A DNA stretch of 64,000 nucleotides, from positions 1 to 64,000 of the forward strand of contig JACZUI010000005.1 of assembly GCA_022573225.1 (NCBI GenBank), in the 5' to 3' direction. Source of the stretch: Acidobacteriota bacterium. Lineage in GTDB: Bacteria > Actinomycetota > Acidimicrobiia > Spongiisociales > ZC4RG35. Each line of letters begins with the position of its first letter. Position 1 is the stretch's first letter. Positions 57,925-64,000 of this stretch are shown here, in pieces. The notes beneath the pieces are model-generated. The model saw nothing but the letters and a program-made list of their open reading frames with translations. It searched no databases and was not told the DNA's origin. The position numbers and the translations under genes were made by a program.

Positions 57925-59310
57925 TTATCCGGACTCGGTCGCGAAGCCACGCTCCTGCCAGGCGCTGGTGCCTCCCGTGATGGACCTGGCGTTTCTATAG
58001 CCCAGGCTGTTGAGGTACAGAACGCCGGACAAAGACGTGTTGCCGACTTGACAGACGCTCAGCACCGGGGCCTCGCGATCGTCGGGCAGCTCTCCAAGAT
58101 GGTCGGGAAGATCGAGGAGGGGAATGTTGATTGCGCTGGTTATATGCGACTGGCCGTAGGTGTCGGGGTCACGAACGTCAACCACCAGGGGTCTCTCGCG
58201 TTCCCACAACTCGTGAGCGGAGTCGACATCGATGGTCAGCTCCGGGTTGTGCCGTGCGTTTTCGATCATGGCATCCAAGAGCTCCTCGCGCCTGCTCTTC
58301 GATGGCACAGGGGGAGCACCCAAACCGGGAAGATGCTTCACAACGGAGGACGCATACTTGAAAACACTGTCTGGGAAGATCACGACAACGCGTTGGCCCG
58401 GTTCGTCTGGGATCGCCCTGAGTGCCCCGGCCAAAGCAAGCCCCGAGCTGGGTCCCGCAGGAATGCTCTCCTCCCGATTTAGCCGCAGGCACATCTCATA
58501 GGCCTGACGATTCTCGACCTCGACGAGCTTGTTGTACTCCTCGGGTTCGAAGAATTCTGTCTGCCTCAGTTGACGGATGCTTCGAACGCCGGGGATGTCA
58601 TGTCCCTCGGCGGGGTGCACGCCAATGACCTTGATATCTGCGCTCTTCTCCCTGAGGAACCGGCCGACACCGCTGATCGTGCCGCAGGTGCCGAGAGCGG
58701 CGACGAAGTGGGTCACCCCCCCAGAGGTTTGGCGCCATATTTCCGGTCCTGTGGTCTCGTAGTGCGCTTCGGGGTTGGCCCGGTTGCTGTATTGGTTGAG
58801 CATGACGAAGTCGGGCTGTGCCGCTACCTCCATGGCCCTGGCAATCGCCCCCTCCGGTGCCCCCGGAGCAGGGCACAAGTCATCTTCGAGTTCTTCAACC
58901 CTCGCCCCGAATAGCCGGAGCATCGTCTTCTTCTCCAGCGGGATCGCGCTCGATAGGGGAGTGGTCAGCGGGTATTGGCTTGCGTTGGCGATCATCGTCA
59001 GACCCAGACCTGTGTTACCCGAAGTGGGTTCGACGAGTTGCTGCCCGGTCCGGATCGTTTCGTCGGACTCCGCCTCGCTCAACATTTTGGAGGCGATCCG
59101 GTCCTTTACCGAGCCGAACGGGTTGTACCACTCGAGCTTGGCCAACACTTCCGTGTGGTCGTAGCCGAGCACGTTGTTCAAACGCACCAAAGGTGTTGGA
59201 TTGTCGACGCCGGGAAGCAACCCGAAAATCGACTCGTAAGTACGCAAGGTGTCTTCGTTCACGCCGTCGCACTCCTCAAAAGTCGAGGGCGGAATTAACA
59301 CTACCGGCAT
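57925..59310 (-). CDS. PLP-dependent cysteine synthase/cystathionine beta-synthase-like enzyme fused to a C-terminal rhodanese domain
   Basis: 'NPFGSVKDRIA', 'EPTSGNTGLGLTMIA', 'GTCGTISGVGRFLRE', 'GPSSGLALAGAL'; rhodanese 'PLVVDVRDPDTYGQSHITSAINIPL...SVCQVGNTSLSGVLYL...GGTSAWQE'; start 59310; track 60045. Confidence 0.9.
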   Translation of the reverse strand: MPVVLIPPSTFEECDGVNEDTLRTYESIFGLLPGVDNPTPLVRLNNVLGYDHTEVLAKLEWYNPFGSVKDRIASKMLSEAESDETIRTGQQLVEPTSGNTGLGLTMIANASQYPLTTPLSSAIPLEKKTMLRLFGARVEELEDDLCPAPGAPEGAIARAMEVAAQPDFVMLNQYSNRANPEAHYETTGPEIWRQTSGGVTHFVAALGTCGTISGVGRFLREKSADIKVIGVHPAEGHDIPGVRSIRQLRQTEFFEPEEYNKLVEVENRQAYEMCLRLNREESIPAGPSSGLALAGALRAIPDEPGQRVVVIFPDSVFKYASSVVKHLPGLGAPPVPSKSRREELLDAMIENARHNPELTIDVDSAHELWERERPLVVDVRDPDTYGQSHITSAINIPLLDLPDHLGELPDDREAPVLSVCQVGNTSLSGVLYLNSLGYRNARSITGGTSAWQERGFATESG

Positions 59311-59368
59311 AGGGAAATTGTCGTTACGCGACCCACCTGCCAGGGGCAGTTTCTTGGGTTGGGCCGGC

Positions 59369-59857
59369 TCAGGGCCCAGTAGTGGGACTGATGTCCTGGG
59401 GAGATTGGGCCGTTTCCCGTGAGGCGGAGACAACCTGAGGGTTGTTGCGGAATCCGATCCTGCGGTGTGAGAGATCGCAGAACGGTTGGTTCTGGCTGGC
59501 TCCACATCGACACAGAGTGAAACGTGGGCCAGCCGTGAACAGGTTGCCTCGAGCATCTCGAACTGCGATGTTGCCGCGCACCATGAGTGGCCCGTTGGGC
59601 CACGGAATGACTGTGGTCTGCGAAGGAGCCTCCTCGTCGGGAGCTCCGTCGGTCCGCTCGTAGGTGAGAGCACCCGTCGGGCACTTTTCGACGGCGTGTG
59701 CGATCTCGTCGGCGCCGGCGTTCTCGATCGCGATCCAGGGCTTCTCCCCGACATTGAAAACCTGCGGAAGCGCGTTGAGACACGCAGCGGTGTGGATACA
59801 CAACTCTGAATTCCAGTGCACCGTGATCTTGTCGGTGCGGTACGACCGTTTGACCAT
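59369..59857 (-). CDS. (4Fe-4S)-binding + CDGSH iron-sulfur protein
   Basis: 'ELCIHTAACLNALPQVFNVGEKPWI...VEKCPTGAL' then 'RFTLCRCGASQNQPFCDLSHRRIGF'. Confidence 0.92.
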   Translation of the reverse strand: MVKRSYRTDKITVHWNSELCIHTAACLNALPQVFNVGEKPWIAIENAGADEIAHAVEKCPTGALTYERTDGAPDEEAPSQTTVIPWPNGPLMVRGNIAVRDARGNLFTAGPRFTLCRCGASQNQPFCDLSHRRIGFRNNPQVVSASRETAQSPQDISPTTGP

Positions 59858-60071
59858 CGGACCAGAACCTCCTCAGTCACTAGAAGATCATGCATACCGT
59901 AACTACTGCCGAGAGGTGCGAGCATCGTCCTGTCAGACCCAGAGCCATTCGCTCCCGCCAGACGCCAAGGCCGTTCGAGCCTGCGGAGAAGGTGGGGCGA
60001 TGTGTTTGCATGTTCGAACATCTGTGATGATCGTCCGACCGTCATTGGGCTGAGCTGTCGAGAGGAGAGAG

Positions 60072-61088
60072 ATGAGTCTTGGATTCGGATTGTTGAGCGC
60101 CCAGCTGAGGCCTGGTGAAGGCGACTGGTCCCACGTCTATGAGAACACCATCAGGTTGGCGGTCGAAGCCGAACGGCTCGGTCTCGGTTCGGTCTGGACC
60201 ACGGAACACCACTTCGTGGACGATGGCTATATGCCCTCCCTTGCGGTGGTGAGTGGGGCAATCGCTGCTGCCACCTCGAAGATCGAGATTGGGACAGGTG
60301 TGATGCTCGCTCCGTTGCATCATCCTCTCCGTCTTGCCGAAGACGCCGCGACTGTGAGTCTGCTCAGCGGCGGTCGTTTCACATTGGGTCTCGGATTGGG
60401 ATGGAGCAAAACAGAGTTTGCGGGTCTCGGGATGGACCCACGGACTCGGGGTGCGGCCATGGAGGAGATTCTCTCCATCCTTCCAAAGGCGTGGTCGGGT
60501 GAGCCGTTTAGCCACCAGGGAAAGATCTACGACCTGCCGGAACTCGCGGTTCGTCCAGTGCCATCGAAGAAGATCCCGGTGTTGGTCGGCGGCGGGGCAG
60601 AGGTGGCGATCCGGCGGGCTGCTCGTCTGGCCGACGGCATCTTTGCCAATGTTCCCCGAGACCAGTTCGTCCAACAGTTGGATTGGATTCGAGATGAGTG
60701 CGACCGGGTGGGCCGCGACCCGTCCGAGCTACGCATCGTCCACTATTCGGTGATGCTCCCAGGCAACTCCGAGGCCGAGGCTCTCGAACGGTACACAGAG
60801 CATCTTTGGCAGATGATGTGGAAGTACTCGGACATGGAAGCGTCGGCCAATCGGACAGGTCCGCCTCCAGCCGCACCAGAGTTCACCGAGCAACATCGAG
60901 ACCGATTGTTTGGCCGGGCCACCATCGCCGGATCGGCGGAAGAGATCGTGTCGTCGCTACTGGACATCCGCCAGGCGGCCGGGGTACCAGTGGAGTTTGT
61001 CGCTCGTAGCTACTTTCCAACTCTCGAACACTCCGATCAGGTCGAACTCATGCAGCACCTCGCAGAAGAGGTAGCCATACACATCTGA
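60072..61088 (+). CDS. Luciferase-like (LLM class) flavin-dependent oxidoreductase
   Basis: 'EAERLGLGSVWTTEHHFVDDGYMPS...EIGTGVMLAPLHHPLRLAEDAATVSLLSGGRFTLGLGLGW'. Confidence 0.92.
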   Translation: MSLGFGLLSAQLRPGEGDWSHVYENTIRLAVEAERLGLGSVWTTEHHFVDDGYMPSLAVVSGAIAAATSKIEIGTGVMLAPLHHPLRLAEDAATVSLLSGGRFTLGLGLGWSKTEFAGLGMDPRTRGAAMEEILSILPKAWSGEPFSHQGKIYDLPELAVRPVPSKKIPVLVGGGAEVAIRRAARLADGIFANVPRDQFVQQLDWIRDECDRVGRDPSELRIVHYSVMLPGNSEAEALERYTEHLWQMMWKYSDMEASANRTGPPPAAPEFTEQHRDRLFGRATIAGSAEEIVSSLLDIRQAAGVPVEFVARSYFPTLEHSDQVELMQHLAEEVAIHI

Positions 61089-61115
61089 CCAACGGCACCT
61101 ATCAGCAGACTCCTA
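61083..61115 (-). repeat. Repeat copy R4 (left end only)
   Basis: rc: TAGGAGTCTGCTGATAGGTGCCGTTGGTCAGAT, between two convergent stop codons; TAG is the DUF3179 stop. Confidence 0.6.
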
Positions 61116-62411
61116 ACCGGTGTGGATTTGTACATCGGGGAATGCCCCAACGAAGGCAAACCAGAAGGTGGTACGGCTCGGGATCGGCCGCAGGGCCGTG
61201 CCTTTGTAGGTACCCGACACGGCCACTCCGGAAGGGGTCCAGATGGAGCCCGTCTCGGCGTCGACCAAATCATCGTCTCTGTTCTGGAATTCCAGCGTCT
61301 CACCGTCCACCACCGCACTGAACACTGCTGCTCCACCGTCGGTCGGGAAGATCACGATCGGTTCACCGCCAACGGTGTCGTTGATCGGATCGGTCATGAT
61401 GTCGACGGGATAGGCACGGGCAACTTCGGCGAGGACGACTCCGACGACGAGGGCTGATGGCGGGAGCCGGGCGTCGCGCGCTGCCTCGCCAACCGGGAAC
61501 GCGAACCGACCCGAATCGAGGATCTCGGCGTAGTCGGCGAACGCGTCTCGTTCGTATGGGCGGGTGTGTCCGGTGTCGCGGGTAAGTACCAGAGTCTCCG
61601 GATACTGGGATGCCCAGTCTGCCCACGTAGCCACCGTCGACGGCAGCGGTTCGAGCCGGGCGCCGGTCAGCGGTCCGACGATGGCAGTCCCCGCGACCTG
61701 CCACCAATAGGATCCGGTGCTGCGGTCGACCATCACGAGATCCGACTCGTAGAGGGCGCTGGTGTTGCCGAAGCTCAACACGTCGCCCCCGACCCGTCGG
61801 TCGTACACGATGGCACTTCGACAAAGAGGGCAGTAGCTGATCAGAACGGGCAGCCCGTCCAAATCGTCGTTGACGATCTCATGGAAGTTCAAGATCTTGA
61901 ACGGATAGGCATACGCCTGGCCGCCCGACACATACCCGAGCACAAGATCGCTCTCATCCAACCAATCACCCGCACTGACATCTCCATATACCGGACGGTC
62001 GATCGGCGGGATTACGTCCAGAAGGCGCTCACGCAGTTCTGGAGTGGAATCGGAAAGCGGGACCGAACCACCGTCAAACGTATCGAAGTACACCTCGTTG
62101 AGAGGAACACTGTGGAGGCTCAGATCGACATCCGGTGGCCGCGCCGGCTCCTCGACGGCCGCCGCTTCCGGAAGCGAGGTTGTCGTGTCCACCTGCGCCC
62201 CGGGTGGCTCGTCTCCAGACGGTGTGGGCTCTGCACCGGAGTTCTCGCTTGATGCCGGAGAACCCACACAGGCACTCGCAACAAGACCGATAACGGCGAA
62301 GAACGCTGCGACGCTCCGAAGTCTCACATCTCTTGAAACAGAAGTGGCCGTCACCTCCTTCCGGGCGGATTCGACTACTTCTACATTTCCCACCCTTGGA
62401 TGATCGGCCAC
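61113..62411 (-). CDS. DUF3179 domain lipoprotein/secreted protein
   Basis: 'AFFAVIGLVASACVGS'; 'DWLDESDLVLGYVSGGQAYAYPFKILNFHEIVNDDLDGLPVLISYCPLCRSAIVYDR...FGNTSALYESDLVMVDRSTGSYWWQVAGTAIVG'. GTG 62411 preceded by AAAGGAGG. Confidence 0.92.
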   Translation of the reverse strand: MADHPRVGNVEVVESARKEVTATSVSRDVRLRSVAAFFAVIGLVASACVGSPASSENSGAEPTPSGDEPPGAQVDTTTSLPEAAAVEEPARPPDVDLSLHSVPLNEVYFDTFDGGSVPLSDSTPELRERLLDVIPPIDRPVYGDVSAGDWLDESDLVLGYVSGGQAYAYPFKILNFHEIVNDDLDGLPVLISYCPLCRSAIVYDRRVGGDVLSFGNTSALYESDLVMVDRSTGSYWWQVAGTAIVGPLTGARLEPLPSTVATWADWASQYPETLVLTRDTGHTRPYERDAFADYAEILDSGRFAFPVGEAARDARLPPSALVVGVVLAEVARAYPVDIMTDPINDTVGGEPIVIFPTDGGAAVFSAVVDGETLEFQNRDDDLVDAETGSIWTPSGVAVSGTYKGTALRPIPSRTTFWFAFVGAFPDVQIHTG

Positions 62412-62454
62412 GTGCCCTCCTTTGCTTCAGGTCGAGTGGCCAGCGTCTGACTGT

Positions 62455-62525
62455 GAGCTCTCCCTCCAGGGAATCCGGTGGATTCCCGAAGACCACGGCG
62501 GCTGTGGGGGGCGTGGTCTTTCTTT
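62455..62525 (-). other. Cluster of hairpins upstream of the DUF3179 gene (structured leader or terminator)
   Basis: GGGAATCC-ggt-GGATTCCC (62469-62487) and AAGACCACG...CGTGGTCTT (62489-62520) followed on + strand by TCTTTTACTT. Confidence 0.4.
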
Positions 62526-62799
62526 TACTTGGGCTCTGGGCCTTGGCCGCCCCCGCATCATTTTTCGATTCGATCGGAAGGACATCGTTGAATGACATGG
62601 TGATGTCATCGATCACGTAGCCCCAGGGTCCGGGCTCGCCGATCTCTCGAATCGCGATTTCTGTTTCCGGGTCGAGCACCTCGCCCAGGGTCTCGAGGCA
62701 CTGTTCCGCTCCGTAGATGTCGAGAGTCACCTGATTCAGACCGGACGCGAGGCTGACGCATCGACGGCTTAGGATTGTCTATCGAACCGAAGGGCGCAT

Positions 62800-63129
62800 G
62801 TGGACATCGAGACGATCGATCGTGAAGAGCTGAAGGCGAAGCTCGACCGAGGCGACGATTTCAGGCTGGTCATGACGCTCCACGATTGGGCATTCCGTGC
62901 CATGCATATTCCCGGATCGATTCACTACAAATCTGTAGAAGATGCTCTCGCCGGTCTCGACGTCAACGATGAGATTGTTGTCTACTGCTCAAACGTGGAC
63001 TGTGTCGCCAGCCAATTCGCATACAGAGGCCTGGTCGAGAACGGATACACCAACGTCCGCCGCTACTCGGGTGGGCTGGCCGATTGGCAGTCGGCGGGGC
63101 TCCCATTAGAGGGCGAGTCGGTCGCCTGA
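62800..63129 (+). CDS. Single-domain rhodanese-like protein
   Basis: 'REELKAKLDRGDDFRLVMTLHDWAFRAMHIPGSIHYKSVEDALAGLDVNDEIVVYCSNVDCVASQFAYRGLVENGYTNVRRYSGGLADWQ'. Confidence 0.88.
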   Translation: MDIETIDREELKAKLDRGDDFRLVMTLHDWAFRAMHIPGSIHYKSVEDALAGLDVNDEIVVYCSNVDCVASQFAYRGLVENGYTNVRRYSGGLADWQSAGLPLEGESVA

Positions 63130-63234
63130 CAGGTTCTCCTATACGGCGTACTCCAACAGCGACCGGGCTTTTCGAGAACTCGCTAAGAACGTGCCTTGTT
63201 CGACCGTACGATCACGGAACAGAAGGCAGGGACA

Positions 63235-63636
63235 ATGGATCAACCACCAGGATCGGCTGAGGAGCGAGGCGTATGGCAACGGTTCTGGGATTGGTTCGAT
63301 GAGGGCACGACCACGGTCAAGATCCTCACCACCGTTGTGTCCATCGTTGTGGTGATGGGAGGGGCGTTCGCCTTGATGAGCGCAGTGGTCAGCCAACCGA
63401 GTACGGGCACTTCCAGGTCGGAACAGCTTGATTCCTACCTGTCCGAATATGGCGGCGATCGAGATGTCTACATCCGGATTCTCACCACTGAGAGCTGTGA
63501 CCGACTGCGAGAGGAATTCGACTCTGCGGAAGCCGATCGTCAGAGCGAGAAACCGGGCTCTGAAGTTCACCAGGCCAACCTTGGATACACGACCGCCGCG
63601 GATGACATGATGGGGGCGGCCGGGTGTGGTGAGTAG
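63235..63636 (+). CDS. Hypothetical membrane-anchored protein
   Basis: Start ATG 63235; one TM 'ILTTVVSIVVVMGGAFALMSAVV', short extracytoplasmic domain. Confidence 0.55.
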   Translation: MDQPPGSAEERGVWQRFWDWFDEGTTTVKILTTVVSIVVVMGGAFALMSAVVSQPSTGTSRSEQLDSYLSEYGGDRDVYIRILTTESCDRLREEFDSAEADRQSEKPGSEVHQANLGYTTAADDMMGAAGCGE

Positions 63637-63683
63637 CTCGACCGGCTCACACGCTCGGAGGCTGTGAGGGGGCTTCGTTGCTC

Positions 63684-64000
63684 TCAGCTAGCTCGGATAG
63701 GAACGGTGAACCCGTCCCCGAAGAGCTTCGCCGGGACCGCCAGGCCGGCCCGCCGATAGGTCTCTCGTGGAATGCCGATGTCGGCCAGCCAGAGATCTCC
63801 GGCAGCCACGCCATCGAGACCGGTCTTGGGCAGTGCAAGCGTCATGGTGTGCGCCGCGACCACATGAGTGGTCGGCGCTTTTCCGGTGGTCGAATCGATG
63901 CCAGATGGTATGTCTAGAGAAACGACCGGCGCGTCCTCGCTCAGCGCCCACTCGATCATGTGAAGGGCAGGTCCCCGGGGAGGTCCCGAGAGGCTGTATC
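63684..64000 (-). CDS. NAD(P)H-hydrate epimerase (YjeF_N) C-terminal part, 5' end beyond window
   Basis: Frame is open to the right edge: 'YSLSGPPRGPALHMIEWALSEDAPVVSLDIPSGIDSTTGKAPTTHVVAAHTMTLALPKTGL...LWLADIGIP'. Confidence 0.88.
   Translation of the reverse strand, partial: YSLSGPPRGPALHMIEWALSEDAPVVSLDIPSGIDSTTGKAPTTHVVAAHTMTLALPKTGLDGVAAGDLWLADIGIPRETYRRAGLAVPAKLFGDGFTVPIRAS

Noticed and set aside
59311-60045. Extension of the cysteine synthase ORF to 60045
   Set aside because: The extension is an out-of-frame reading of the CDGSH gene; start at 59310 fits the PLP enzyme N-terminus.
1-64000. CRISPR array, rRNA, prophage or intact IS transposase
   Set aside because: No regularly spaced repeats, rRNA-like sequence, phage structural genes or transposase ORFs were recognised.

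Overview
High-GC bacterial chromosomal window with dense, mostly operonic coding; inferred to be an actinobacterial/Acidimicrobiia-like genome. No rRNA, recognisable tRNA, CRISPR array, phage or intact transposase gene was seen. Main blocks: (i) a truncated giant Ig-like/cadherin-like surface protein gene on the minus strand (1-1519, absent from the ORF track because it runs off the edge), translationally coupled to a sensor histidine kinase; (ii) a TetR/MFS/SDR group; (iii) a type II toxin-antitoxin pair (Phd/VapB-like + PIN); (iv) a four-subunit quinol:fumarate reductase operon; (v) lon, a squalene/phytoene-synthase-like gene and a short MetE-like gene; (vi) PadR + ABC exporter with a perfect palindromic operator candidate; (vii) a large pentose/uncommon-sugar cluster (xylA, epimerase-like, xylB, sugar ABC transporter, three Gfo/Idh/MocA oxidoreductases, D-lyxose isomerase-like, FGGY kinase, class I aldolase; about 24.4-41.3 kb); (viii) rtcB, CapA-like, a lipoprotein-type isoaspartyl methyltransferase, a membrane spermidine-synthase-like protein, a P450 and an orphan MerB-like protein; (ix) a 1160-aa STAND NTPase + TPR + C-terminal kinase/APH-fold protein; (x) a small sulfur cluster (CDGSH protein, cysteine synthase-rhodanese fusion). 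The most unusual signals are the STAND-TPR-kinase protein and a dispersed short repeat with transposon-like inverted ends whose outer TAG forms the stop codon of the adjacent gene at all four recognised copies.
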